Assembly (NCBI GenBank): GCA_037447655.1
Contig: JBBHKE010000054.1
Location: 1 to 64,000, forward strand
Reading direction: 5' to 3'
Source of the DNA: Zygnema cylindricum
Taxonomy: Eukaryota; Streptophyta; Zygnematophyceae; Zygnematales; Zygnemataceae
Length of the DNA: 64,000 nt
Shown in pieces: positions 22,940-35,378 of the stretch. Each line of letters opens with the position of its first letter. Position 1 is the stretch's first letter. The notes beneath the pieces are model-generated. The model made no database searches. It saw only the letters and a list, made by a program, of their open reading frames with translations, and was not told the DNA's origin. The translations under genes and the position numbers were made by a program.

Positions 22940-24414
22940 GGAGTGATACTGTGGAAGAACGTACTGATCCTGACGTTGACGTCAGTTGAAGATAGTGTGG
23001 AAATGACATTAGTATGTAGTTTATTGTCTCGTCAACTGAGATACTCTCTTTTTGTAGTGGTATGTATGCTCTTGTAGTGAGTGTTTTCGAATGGGTAAGG
23101 GTTCCCAAGTTTACTCAAAGCCTTATTGGTTTCATGTTTGAATGTTAGCAGCTCTCGTTCGATAGATTAAAATAATCATACCGGGTTTGTGCCTTATCGT
23201 GATTTTTTTTTGTAGGTGTTTTTTTGCCCATTACCCGTGTTTCCGTGTTGATATTTTTTCTTCTCCTTAATCAGATGCTCTTCACATGCGATAACATGCA
23301 GGCTGTCTGCAGTTTTCTTACACCATGTCATGTAATGCACACTGTACTGAACCGTTATTAGAGTAAAAAAATCATTAGTGTGGGGCTTACAGGCTTTTAC
23401 TACTTTTAATTAATTCCTGATTGACGTGGCTTTTTTTGAACCATTTAAAGAATTGGCAATTAGAAAAACGCAAGTAATGTTTTTAACACTATTTTGTCTT
23501 CAAAGGATAAAGAAACTGGCATGGAATGAGTGTGATCAAAGTCAGTAATGGCGCAGTGTACTCTTTCTTGCTCCGGTATGCTAGTAAGGCAATTGCTCCA
23601 ACTTTTGTTTCGTAGCAGGTCATGCTTCTTATTTACAAGGCATGCCATAATGGGTTTGGAGGTCTGTAACTTAGAATTGCTTTGCATCATGACAATGGAT
23701 ATGAATTGAGTATTTATTTCGCCCCTAACTGTTGTATAATAACAATTTTAAGCTTCATTAGGAATGCGAAGGTAAAAAATCTGAGAACATGGAAACCGAA
23801 CTATACGAGAAAATCAAAATGAAACTGTTTACACATGCAGAGAAGTAGACAAACCAGGAAAAAAAAAACCGATTGAATTAAAAAGTGCGATTGTAAACCA
23901 TCTGAGGCAAGGGGTACAGACTAAGAAAGGATAACAATGCAAAAGAAACTTTCATTCTACACTTCTTCACTCTTTATTGTTTCATGTTTTATGCCCAAGG
24001 TTCATCAACACTTGTTTTACTCGTGTCACCATCTCTGGGTTTTCATGGATTTTTTTATACTGAAAACTGGTTCTGTGTTATGCTTCAGATAAATAGATGT
24101 CTCCAAAAGCAGATTTTGTCATAGTTTATGCCTAATAAGAAACTTCACAATAGTCTGGTAACATTATCAGCGCAAAACCACAAAGTAAAGTTGTGGGCCT
24201 CGCAACTCGGGGAATTTTAATTTTAAATGCGATGATTCAATATGCAGGGATGTCGCTTTCGAGAATGTCTTTAAACCACACACTTCGTCTTCCACTTCGC
24301 GATGAAGTTTGAGCTGAAGTATTTTACGGTCTAGAGAAATTATTGTCAAAAAAGTGCGGTGGAAACTCATCTGAGGACAATGTCAAAGTGAAAAAGGTAG
24401 GTATTAAAGGTAGG
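22940..24414. other. TOC34 3' region and intergenic DNA
   Basis: No further gene is supported. The 3' untranslated region must begin here, but no single polyadenylation signal stands out. Short minus-strand frames at 23460-23690 and 24167-24370 lack recognisable features. Confidence 0.5.
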
Positions 24415-24660
24415 TGTGAAGCTCTATGCAATTCTGCGCAGCCCCTATGAAACCCTACGCAAACTCTACGTAACTTCAGGCAACTCTAGGCAACCCTATT
24501 CAACTCTACAAAACCGTAGAATTACGTACGGCTGCGTACGGTTGCGCAGAGTTGAGTAGAGAGGCTTAGAGTTGCATAGAGCATGTGTAAGGGTCACGTA
24601 GGGTAATGTAGGGCTACACAGAGTTCCTAGAGTTGCAATGAGTTTTGCGCAGGTCAAAAC
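24415..24660. repeat. fold-back minisatellite of about 10-bp units
   Basis: The left half repeats AACCCTACGC-like decamers. The right half carries their reverse complement (GCAGAGTTGAGTAGAG-like), with a centre near CGTACGGCTGCGTACGG at 24530. Similar GTAGGGTTGCATAGGG units resume after 46761, so Copia element B landed inside this array. Confidence 0.6.
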
Positions 24661-25064
24661 AAAAAACCTCCGAGTTTGAGTTTTTCGTATGATCGTGTGG
24701 AATAGCGCGGAGTTACTCGGAGTTAGTGTTGAAATATGGTTTTATTATGTTTTCTAGGCCAGGGTGTAGGAAAATAAAAAGGTCTCATTTGGCAGTAAGA
24801 CTCTGCCTTCCCTCTCTGCAGTCCCCATACTTGTTGTAGTTACTGAAGACCGGAGAGAAAGAGAGAGATAGAACCATGGCTGCCTGAGCAAGCTAGAAGG
24901 AGTTAGGGGGGTCAACCCTTTAGCAAAAAGCCGGCGGACCGAGGATTTGATCTTGGCCCCTACAGATTACGGGGTTAGATTACGGGGTTAGCCGGTAGGC
25001 TTATCCGATAGTCTAGTACTAGGTGCTAGCCTATATAGGGTTTGATAGCTATATAAACAGAAAC

Positions 25065-25682
25065 TACACCGCGAATCGTAATTAGAGTAATGAAAAAATT
25101 AGAGTAAAAAAACCAAAAAAAGCAATTAGAGTAATTGACGCTAATTTATGTGATAGAGCTTTTTCAACTATGAAGTTTACTCTAATTTATTTATTCTATA
25201 TTGGGTTATGTCGGCGATAGTTATGTGCGTGATAATTATGAACACTAAATTACGTAGACGTACAAAATGTGTCAGTCCGGTATAGTATTGACGTCATTTT
25301 GACGCTAATAATATTTGTCGCATTGAATGTCAGTTAATGTTCACACTGACGACGATGCTGTCGACGGACGAGAGTTATGCGAACGACTTTTTTTCGATGT
25401 GATTGATTTTTTTGTTTAGTGCGATTTCACGTGCGAGCGTGATTCTATTAAATCATTTTTTGTACCTTTTTACTTATAAAAGTACAATTTTGCACGGCCA
25501 GAAGTCGTCTGTACTCCACACTATTTAAAAATAACCTATATTAGAATTTGTTACGCTGATTAAACCTCGCCTAAATTAGAATAATGAAAAAATTAGAATC
25601 GATTACTCTATTTGATGTGATAGAGTCGAAATTTCGAGCGACCGAATTAGAGTAATTTACTCTAATTACAATTGGCAGTGTA
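25065..25682. mobile_element. Mariner/Stowaway-like element in the 5' LTR of B
   Basis: TA at both edges brackets CACCGCGAATCGTAATTAG and an inverse ending CAATTGGCAGTG. The 3' LTR of B has the empty site (GAAACCAGTGGATTAGG near 46066), in which one dinucleotide replaces TA-element-TA. This shows a 2-bp TA duplication and insertion after B arrived. No transposase frame is present. Confidence 0.9.
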
Positions 25683-26151
25683 GTGGATTAGGTCAAGTTA
25701 CTGAATTATGAGAGTGTAAACATAGATTCACACATAAAACCTGTTGACCGCATGGATACATATACCGCCGCACGAAATTCAGTGGTGCAAACACTTAAAT
25801 TTTGACAGCACAAATTAAAAGCCGGCTAACATCGAACGGCTCACATTTGAACCGCCATTGCGAAATGGTCCTTTTGGCTGCTTCCGGTCGTCATGTCACC
25901 AGACGCCACGTGGAAGCCTATTAGTCGTTTGCAAAATTTGCGGGAAACCTAGAGACAAGTCTAAAGGTGACGGGCGTCCTCTCTAAGGCCATGTCGTACA
26001 GTGGCCGTACAGGTTGTATATTGGCAGTAGTACCTTTCTGTACTGTACAGTCATTTGATTGGTTCCGTACCTCATTACTAAGGGGTTTAGAGAGGGGTTT
26101 AGGACTTAGAGAATTTTGGGTAGGTAGCCCGCCTCTCTCCCAGAGAGCTTG

Positions 26152-26158
26152 TATAAAA
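26152..26158 (+). promoter_or_regulatory. TATA box of the B 5' LTR
   Basis: TATAAAA stands about 90 bp downstream of an inverted CCAAT box (ATTGG near 26058). The same arrangement occurs in the other LTR families, for example TATAAAT near 49980. Confidence 0.6.
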
Positions 26159-26362
26159 ACTGATATCTTTGCCTTTTTATAATTAATCGCCTGGTTGGGC
26201 GTTTTGAGCAATTATTTTTGCATTGGGCTCGAGGAGTCCAACCTTAACAAGGGTTAAGGTAGTCACAGTCTTTGCTTGCCAGGGTGGCAGTTGTTTTAAG
26301 AGGAAGGGAGGCACTTTAAATTATCCTAGAGGCTTCAAGCAAGCTCCATATTCTGTGTACCC

Positions 26363-27409
26363 ATGGAGGTCACCGAATTGCAGGTTATGGGCCCACCCTC
26401 TAGGGTGCCCATCCTTGATGGAACAAGGTTTATCTATTGGAACAAGATGATGAGGGGAGCACTTCTTGGAAAGAGATTATGGGGTATTGTGAGTAGCCTT
26501 GTGGGGCGGCCATTCACACCATTGAGAGCACCACCGTGATTTGGAGGACTGCGATTCTCAGCAAAATACGGGTAGTTAGAAAAGGAGGACGATAAAGGAG
26601 AGAGTAACGTCTCCGATATAGGATAGGAAAAAGAGAAATTGACACCAGTGACTTCGGGATCGGCACCAAAGTCGGTACCGATAAAAGTGATGCCTTAAAC
26701 TGAGGAGAATGACCTTGATGTCTGCGACTTCAACAACTCCATCGCATACCACATCATTTTTAGTCACCTTTTCGAAAAGTGGCCACACCACATATTTACC
26801 GAATATAGAGGGGAAAAGGTGTTAGATCTTGTACACACTGATATCTGCGGACCGACTAAAATACCTTCGGTAGAAGGGAAAAATACATGCTAATCATAAT
26901 TGATGATTGGTCTAAATATTCCAAAGTTTACTTCCTCAAAAATAAGTCAGTAGCACCACTTTATTTTATAGAATATAAAGCATGGAGTGAGAAGTTGCAT
27001 AGAACCCCCATTAAGAGAATTGGGAGTGATAATGTGGGAGAGTATACATCTAATCAGTTTGAGAATTTTTAAGAGATGAGGGAGTACAACATCAAAAGAC
27101 TGTCCTTGATAATCCATAACAAAAAGGTGTAGCCGAAAGATTAAATAGAACTCTAAGTGATATCGCCCGTAGCATGCTAACAGATAAAAAGATAGGAAAA
27201 CGCTTCTGTGCCGAAGTTAAGAACTCTGCCAATTACATCAAGAAAAAAGTTCTTACAACAACTATATAAGGAGAAACACCGTACGAGAGATGAGTTGGGA
27301 GGAAGCAAGATGTATCTCATCTGAAAGTATTTGGGAGTCGAGTGTACGTACTAAACTCTGACCGAAAGCCAGGAAACTAGATGCTAAGAGAAAGCCAGGA
27401 TATATAGTG
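26363..27409 (+). pseudogene. Copia B gag-integrase remnant
   Basis: The ATG at 26363 opens a gag frame with the family N-terminus (TELQVMGPPSRVP) and stops at 26539. From about 26800 the sequence becomes integrase (GEKVLDLVHTDICGP, then KRIGSDNVGEYTSNQFENF). The rest of gag, the protease and the integrase zinc region are deleted. There are several stops and shifts. The remnant ends where element C inserted; the downstream reading resumes at 42625. Confidence 0.85.
26383..26397 (+). promoter_or_regulatory. primer-binding site of B (initiator tRNA-Met anticodon arm)
   Basis: GGTTATGGGCCCACC starts at the first base after the LTR. It is complementary to the anticodon arm of plant initiator tRNA-Met as I recall it, not to a tRNA 3' end. 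It is read through as gag codons (QVMGPP). Confidence 0.8.
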
Positions 27410-28464
27410 TGTAGAAATTAATGGTTATTTTTAGTATTTTCTAGGTCTAAAATGAGAAGCAGAAAAGAAGCCGAGGTAATCTGCCTCTAACTCCTCTCTT
27501 TAGCTCCCACACTCCTCTCTTCAGCTCCCACACTTGTTGCATTCACTGAAAGTTGAAGAGGGAGCTAGAGCCATGGGTGCCTATGTTGTTTAAGAGATAG
27601 AGAGATAGGTGGTAGATTTTGGTAGATTTACCAAAATATACTTGACGGACCTAGGATTTGATCCTGGTACCTGCCGCCCGTCAAGTCAGAATTAGAGGGT
27701 AGCTTTATCCTATAGTCTATGATTGGTGTTGAGATATATCGGGTTTGATAATTTATTAAATATTTACGACTACATAATCATTTAACGGCGCAAACAAACA
27801 TGAAACATAGAAACAGTTAAAACATATGTACAGCGTAGGGTACTTCCTGAAATAAGTATCGCGCATTTGTTTCGACGGCAAAACAAATACCGCGCATTGA
27901 TTATCGACAGCTAAAATCGAATGTCGGTCTTAATCGGACGGTCACGATAGGCGCCGCGATCGCAGAGTATTTGTTTTGACGTTTAACGCCACGTGGAACG
28001 ACGTCATTGGTTTAAGGCGTCTCCTGAAAATATGGGAACTAATCTAGATATGGCAGACGTCAACATTTCAGCCATGTCGTACGATGGGAGTACATAAAGT
28101 ACATCGACACCTGCAGTTTTATGTACGACACAATAATCTTTTTGGTGTCGTACTCTAGTAGAATAGGGTTTAGAGAGGGATTTAGGACTTAGAAGTTTTG
28201 GTAGGTAGACCCTCTCTACCGGAGAGCTCCTATACAAAAAGGTCAGCTTTGACCCTTCATAACTTACACCTCAGGTGAGCAAATTTAGTGATTCATTTTG
28301 GTATCGACTTAGGGGAGTCTTGCCTTCACAGGGGTGAAGGTGGTTAGAGTTTTTGTCTACAAGAGTGGCAGTTATTGTTGCTGAAAAACAAAGGGGTTAG
28401 GATTATCCTAGAGGCTTCGTGTGAGCTGCCTACTCTGAGGACTCATGGAGGTCTTAGAGTTGCA
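27410..28464 (+). repeat. 5' LTR of Copia C
   Basis: 1,055 bp, ending GAGTTGCA directly before the primer site AGTTATGGGCCCACC (28465-28479), which has one mismatch to the other copies. The gag ATG at 28445 is inside the LTR. Confidence 0.9.
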
Positions 28465-28920
28465 AGTTATGGGCCCACCCACTAAGGTACCGATATTTAA
28501 TGGAGCATGCTTTATATATATGGAAAGTATGATGAAAAGGGCTCTATGTGAACAGAGGTTTTGTGGGATAGTAAGCGGACGAGTGAGGCGTCCATCCAGT
28601 TCAGCCAATCCGGTTTGGGGCAGGCAGGTTTACCGGAAAAGCACATTCAGTTCCACCGGTAGATTCGGAGGACGAGAGAGCATTGTGATTGACAAAGGGA
28701 AAAATAAGAAGATAATTACATCGATAACAACACCTATCGCAACCGGTTCAACGTTCATGTCACCTATTCCGAGGAATGAGGAGAATGATGTTGATACTTG
28801 GAACTACAACAATATGGAGGCAAAACACTTCATTCTTTGCCATCTCACCCTAGGACTTGTATCTCCTCATTTGTAGGTTGAAACGGCACCCGATTTGTGG
28901 ATTGCCCTCATAGAGATGTA
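28445..28920 (+). pseudogene. Copia C gag, N-terminal part
   Basis: The frame opens with the conserved ELQVMGPP segment and stays open for 143 codons to a stop at 28876. Homology continues to the A1 insertion (VETAPDLWIALIEM). It is homologous to A1 and F gag but degenerate. Confidence 0.85.
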
Positions 28921-29969
28921 TGTAGAAATTAATGGTTTTAAATGTATTTTCTAGGTCTGAATAGAAATAAAGAAGCCGAGGCAATCTACCTCTAACTTCT
29001 CTCTCCAACTCTCAAACTTGTCGCAGTCACTGAGAAATTGGAGAGGAAGCTAGAGCCATGGCTACCTAGGCTATCCTGAGGTTTACGGGAAATTTATATT
29101 AGTTAGGGGATTATTTACTAAAAGGTATGTGCCAGCCACAGGATTTGATCCTGGTACCTGCCGGCCGACAGACAGTAGATAGCCGGTAGCCTTAGCTGTT
29201 AAGTCTAGAAGTAGTCTTACCCATTATATAGTACGATAATTAATTAAACATTAATTCGTAAGATAAATCATTTAACTATAATGGTTAACGGGATACATAG
29301 ATCTGGTAGTGTAAAAGTACGAATTGCGGTACAAATAAGAAATCAATACCAAGCATTGATTTCGTAAGCGAAACAAATACCGCGCATGTATTTATAACGG
29401 CTACGATCAAATGCGAGTTTAATCGGACGGCCGGAATTAGCGTCGAGATCGCGGAAGAAGAATTCGGCGGTTTGTGGGCATCGCCACATCGGATGACACG
29501 TGGCGATGTTACATTGGAGCGGGACATCTCCGAGGATTAAAGGAGCGAATCCGGACATACCACGTGTGGACATTTAGGCCATGTCATACAGTGTCCGTAC
29601 ATAAAGTACACCGGCAACTGTACTTTTGCGTACGGAATTGTAATCTGATTGGTTCCGTATATCAGTAGATAGAGTCTGTGAGAGAGATAGGACTTAGAAA
29701 AATTAGAAGATAGGACCCTCTCTCCCAAAGAGCTTCTGTACAAAAGGTCAACTTTGACCCTCCATAACTTACTGCTCAGGGGAGCAAATTCAGAGATTCT
29801 TTTTGCTATCGACTCAGGGTAGTCTTGCCTTCAAAGGGGTGCAGGTGGTTAGAGTTTTTGTCTGCCAGGGTGGCAGTTGTTTTCGCTGAAACACAAAGGG
29901 GTCAGGATTATCTTAGAGCCTTCTTGGAAGCTGTCCACTCTGAGGACTTATGGAGGTCTCAGAGTTTCA
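28921..29969 (+). repeat. 5' LTR of A1
   Basis: Begins TGTAGAAATTAATGG and ends GAGTTTCA. It contains an antisense tRNA-like block (about 29140-29215), a GTAC hairpin with ATTGG box near 29590-29660, and the gag ATG at 29950. Confidence 0.93.
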
Positions 29970-32900
29970 GGTTATGGGCCCACCCTCTAGGGTACCAATC
30001 TTTAATGGAAATGGCTTCATATACAGGGAAAGTATGATGATAGGAGCTTTATGCGAAAAAAGGTTTTGGGGGATAGTGAGTGGACGATTAGGGCGTCCAT
30101 CAAGTCTTGGAATTCCTCCAGGGTTTGGAAGAAGCAGATTCACCAACAAAGAGGATTCACCTTTAACGGAGGAAACAAAAGAAGGAGAGGTGGTGGACAA
30201 AGGAAAGGAGAAGGAGGCGACCACACCAATAGCAACTGGTTCGGCATTCATGTCACCTATTCCGAGGAACGAGGAGAATGATACTGAAACCTGGGACTTC
30301 AACAATATGGCGGCAAAGCACTTCATCCTACGCCATCTCACTCAAGGACTTGTATGTCCTCATTTGCAGGTAGAAAGGGCATCCGATCTTTGGATGGCTC
30401 TCATAGAGATGTACCGAAGTGGTACGATTCAGCAACAACAGTTGGCTGATCAGAAAGTTAAGGAGTATGTATAGAAAGGGGGAAATATGTTGGATTTTTG
30501 CAATGAGCTTGCTACACTCTTCATGGAGCTAAAGAGTGCGAGAAATGATTTTAGTGAAAAAGAAAAGGTTAACTGTTTACTAATGAAGTTACCTGATGAG
30601 TTCGAGAACATAGTCAACCGTGTGCAGGACTTGCCGGACTCAAGGTGGATATGGAACTCAAAGGTAGGGATGATTCTCGTTCGAGAGAATACGATTGAGA
30701 TCTGAAGGGGAGGAAAGAGTGGCCAAGCCTTGGCAACAGCGACCGATTGGAGGAACAAGGATTCCAGAAAACCAGTCGAAAACTATGGGGGTAGGGAGCA
30801 GAAAAAACAGGCTGACGAGTTCGAACCAAGGGCTCCCAAAGGTTTATGTCATTTTTGTAAGAAACCAGGCCACTATATGGCAGAGTGCACTAAGCTAACC
30901 GAGCTTCGGTTAAAGGAGGGGCAGACCGGTGGTACCCCGAGAGGAAAGAAAAAAGCCCTTGTCACACAGGTACTTGAGGCGGAATCCGAGGACGAGGACG
31001 ATGAGCTCCTCTTGGTTGAGGAGTTGGAGGCGAAAAATGAGGTTGAAATTCCACGAAGGCAGAAATGTGCTTACGGTGGATTGAAAGGTGAAGCAGGCTG
31101 GATTATAGATTCAAGTGCCTCCATGCACATGTGTAAGGATAGGCACCTGTTCACTAAAATAAGAAAAATTCCCACCGTAGAGATAGAGTACGGGGATGGG
31201 AGAATAGTCACCACTTCTCTTGTGGGATCGGTAGATCTGAAAGTGTTAGTAGAAGGAAAGACATCCATATTAACATTCTCCGATGTATTGTTTATTCCGG
31301 AGCTGAACGAAAACCTTATCTCTACATCTGTATTAGATGATAAGGGTTTTTTCACTAGCACTAGGGAAGGAGTCTTTACTGCTAGTTTTGAGGAGGATGT
31401 CTATTTCATTGATGAGAAAGGTAGCCATGGGATGTTTAGGCTGATCTTAAGTAATGAAACGAAGAAACTTTATTATGCTGGTGTTCATGATATTATGATG
31501 TGGCATAAGAGGCTTGGGCATGTGAATCTAGAAAAGTTAAAAGAGATGAAAAAGATGGGAGTGGTGGAAGGGATTCAGTTCAGTGAGAGTGATGATATAA
31601 GTGATTCTAGTGGATGTGCTCAAGGTAAAACACACAGATTACCCTTTCCTAAATCAGCCACCTATAAGGGAGAAAAAATTCTAGATCTAGTACACACAGA
31701 TATTTGGGGACCAGCTAAAGTGCCCTCATCGTGGGGGAAGAGATTTATGATGACTATAACTGATGATTGGTCTCGGTATTCCCGGGTGTATTTTTTGAAA
31801 AACAAGTCAGAAGCTCAGGATTGTTTTAGACAATATAAAGCATGGAGCCAAAAACTCCACGAAACTCTAATCAAGAGAGTAAGGAGTGACAATGGTGGAG
31901 AGTATACTTCTAACCAGTTTGAGGATTTTTTGAGGGAAGATGGGGTCCAACACCAAAAGACAGTTCCAGAAAATCCAGAACAGAATGGGGTAGCTGAAAG
32001 GTTAAATAGAACACTAAGTGATAGAGCTAGAAGTATGTTGTCAGATAAAAAGATAGGAAAAAGGTTTTGGGCAGAAGCAATGAACTGTGCTAATTACCTC
32101 AAAAATAGAGTTCTTACTTCAGCTATAAAAGATCAAACACCTTATGAGAGATGGACAGGGCGGAAACCAGACATATCTCACTTAAAGGTTTTCGGCAGTC
32201 AAGTATTCAGTCTAGATATAGATCAGTCTAATTGGAAGCTAGATCCTAAAGGAAAACCGGGATACTTATTAGGATATGATGAAGATGTTAAAGGATATAG
32301 AGTTTATGATCTAAAAAAGGGAAGATATAATCTTAGTAAAACATCTAGTTGTTATGGATGAAGGAAAGTTTGTGGATCCCTTCAAATATACGAAGTCAGT
32401 AAAAATCAGATTTGAGTCAGAAAATTCTGATGACTTTGAGCTTCCTTACTATCCAGGTTTTAGAGACGATGACATTCTTGTAGGTACAAATCAGACCGAA
32501 AAGGACTCGGCTGTGGAAACTCCAGTGACAACTCTACCCGAAGCGGAAGACGTGGTGGAAATTGATTCAGAATCAAGGGATAGGGGAGAAGCCGAGTTTT
32601 GTCGAAAGAATCCACGAGAACCATCTACTCCGCCGTCAGATTTTGAGGGGGGAAGGAGAAGTAGCAAAAGACTGCAAGAAAAATAGGTTAATAACAAGGT
32701 AACTAAACTATCTCATCAAGATGAACCTCAAACTTATGGAGAGGCGATAACTTGTCCAGAAAGAAATCGGTGGAAGACAGTTATCAATGAGGAGATGGCC
32801 TCAATTATGGCAGTCGATACTTGGGAGCTGGTGGATTGTCCACCGAACCGAAAACCAATCGGTTGTAAGTGGGTTTTCAAATTAAAACTGAACCCAGATA

Positions 32901-34316
32901 ACACAATCGAGCGCTACAAAGCCCGACTAGAGGCAAAGGGATTTACACAAAAGGAAGGAATTGACTACCAGGAAACCTATGCCCCGGTGGTCAAATTTCC
33001 CTCCGTCCGCATACTTCTCAGCCTGGCAGCAGCGGAAGACATGGAAGTGCACTAGATGGACATCAAAACAACCTTTTTGCATGGAGAATTGGAAGAGGAG
33101 ATCTTCATGCGACAACCCGAAGGGTTTGTGGAGGAAGGAGAGGAGAGTAAGGTATGCCGGCTGATTAAATCTCTTTATGGTTTGAAACACGCGCCTCGAC
33201 AGTGGAATAAGAAGCTTGATGAGTTTCTTACTGGTCTGGGATATATCCGGATCAGCTCAGATCACTCAATTTATGTTTTTCGAAGATGAGGAATGTTTTA
33301 TATTTATTGCAATTTATGTTGATGATTTGCTTGTTTTAAGTACATCAATGGAAAAAATTAATAAATTGAAAACCGATCTTAAGGGGAGATTTGAAATGAA
33401 GGATATAGGGGAAGCAAAATATATTTTGGGAATTCAAGTAGAGAGAGACCAAAAAAGAAAAATTATAAGATTGACTCAAAAAGAAGCAATAGGGAACATG
33501 CTTGAAAAATTTCAAATGGATAAAGCTAATAGTTGTACAACTCCAATGGAGTTGAAGAAGGGAAGTGAGGGGAGTGAGGAAGAAGGAGTCATAGTCTTAG
33601 ACGAGGAATTATCTCCTGAAGAACAGAAGTTCATCCAGACTATTCCTTACAGACAAGTAGTGGGAAGTCTAATCTATTTTATGAATTGTACCCGGCCGGA
33701 TTTAGCTGCAGCTGCAGCTGTAGGAGTGCTGAGTAGAAGTCTAAATGCTCCCACTAAGAGGGATTGGGAGGCAGCTAAGAGAGTCTTTAGATACTTCATA
33801 GGAACTAGGGATCTATGGTTGCATTTGGGTGGGGAGAATACTGACATCACTACTTGGAGTGATTCCAGTTATGGTGATGCTCCGACGAGGAGATGCACTT
33901 CTGGATATGTATTATATGTGGGTGATTTGGCTTGCTGTTGGAGTAGCAAACAGCAAAAGGTTATTGCTCAGTCCACCGTGGAGGCTGAATATATGGCCTC
34001 TTGCTCTGTTGTAAAAGAATTGATGTGGGTCAAGTCTTTGCTTGGTGAGTTTGGGCATCTTAAGAGTGGTGTGCAAAAAATATTTTGTGATAATCAAGCA
34101 GCAAATGCTATTTCTGCCAATCCTAAACATCATTTTAAAGCCAAACATATGGACATTAGACTCAGCTTTGTTAGAGAGAAAGTAGAAAATAAAATAATCA
34201 TTTTAGAGTACCGACCAGATAGTGAGATGGTAGCTGATATGATGACCAAACCTTTGCCTTCCCCTAAGCTAATTTTCTGCAGGGAGAAGTGTGGTCTGAA
34301 ATTAAAGATTGACTAG
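29950..34316 (+). pseudogene. Copia A1 gag-pol polyprotein, broken
   Basis: Order: gag (29950), zinc knuckle CHFCKKPGHYMAEC (about 30865), protease with DSSAS in place of the usual DSGAS, integrase (HKRLGHVN, then DIWGP, RSDNGGEYTS and PEQNGVAER for D,D,E), RT with YVDD, and RNase H (TWSDSSYGD, CDNQAA) to 34316. Breaks: stops at 30472-30474, 30703-30705, 32684-32686 and 33053-33055; shifts in homopolymer runs near 32325 and 33283. The closest relative in the window is F. Confidence 0.92.
29970..29984 (+). promoter_or_regulatory. primer-binding site of A1
   Basis: GGTTATGGGCCCACC, immediately after the LTR with zero spacer, matches the initiator tRNA-Met anticodon arm and encodes gag residues 7-12. 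Confidence 0.8.
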
Positions 34317-34329
34317 AAAATCAGGGGAG

Positions 34330-35378
34330 TGTAGAAATTAATGGTTTTAAAAGTAACTTCTAGGTCTGAATAGAAATAAAGAAGCCGAGGCAGTCTACCT
34401 CTAACTTCTCTCTCCAACTCTCAAACTTGTCGCAGTCACTGAGAAATTGGAGAGGAAGCTAGAGCCATGGCTACCTAGGCTATCCTGAGGTTTACGGGAA
34501 ATTTATATTAGTAAGGGGATTATTTACTAAAAGGTATGTGCCGGCCACAGGATTTGATCCTGGTACCTGCCGGCCGACAGATACTAGATAGCCGGTAGCC
34601 TTAGCCGTTAAGTCTAGAAGTAGTCTTACGCATTATATAGTACGATAACTAATTAAACATTAATTCGTAGGATAAATCATTTAACTATAATGGTTAACGG
34701 GATACATAGATCTGGTAGTGTAAAAGTACGAATTGCGGTACGGATAAGAAATCAATACCGCGCATTGATTTCGTAAGCGAAACAAATACCGCGCATGTAT
34801 TTATTACGGCTACGATCAAATGCGAGTTTAATCGGACGGCCGGAATTAGCGCCGAGATCGCGGAAGAAGAATTCGGCGGTTTGTGGGCATCGCCACATCG
34901 GATGACACGTGGCGATGTTACATTGGAGCGCGACATCTCCGAGGATTAAAGGAGCGAATCTGGACATACCACGTGTGGACATTTAGGCCATGTCGTACAG
35001 TGTCCGCACATAAAGTACACCGACAACTGTACTTTTGCGTACGGAACTCTAATCTGATTGGTTTCGTACATCAGTAGATAGAGTCAGTGAGAGAGATAGG
35101 ACTTAGAAAAATTAGAAGATAGGACCCTCTCTCCCAGAGAGCTTCTGTACAAAAGGTCAACTTTGACCCTCCATAACTTAATGCTCAGGGGAGCAAATTC
35201 AGAGATTCTTTTTGCTATCGACTCAGGGGAGTCTTGCCTTCAAAGAAGTGCAAGTGGTTAAAGTTTTTGTCTGCCAAGATGGCAGTTGTTTTTGCTGAAA
35301 CACAAAGGGGTCAGGATTATCCTAGAGGCTTCTTGGAAGCTGTCCACTCTGAGGACTTATGGAGGTCTCAGAGTTTCA
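34330..35378 (+). repeat. 3' LTR of A1
   Basis: 1,049 bp, preceded by the polypurine tract CAGGGGAG (34322-34329). Its end shows the sharp change from LTR to the interrupted gag of element C. Confidence 0.93.

Larger units (their letters stand above)
24727..26382 (+). repeat. 5' LTR of Copia B
   Basis: 1,656 bp; about 1,040 bp after removing the TA-type element at 25065-25682. It has a GTAC-rich block near 25990-26050, an inverted CCAAT box (ATTGG) near 26058, and TATAAAA at 26152. The gag ATG at 26363 lies 20 nt before the LTR end. Confidence 0.9.
28921..35378 (+). mobile_element. Copia element A1, inserted in gag of C
   Basis: 6.46 kb with two 1,049-bp LTRs differing at about 40 positions by eye (near 4%). 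The target duplication is ATGTA (28916-28920) against ATGCA (35379-35383). The interior is full length but carries several stops and homopolymer shifts, so it is inactive. Confidence 0.95.

Noticed and set aside
29285-29573. Open frames repeated in the LTRs (also at 34694-34982 and 51933-52265)
   Set aside because: They recur only because the LTR recurs; they overlap on both strands and have no domain.
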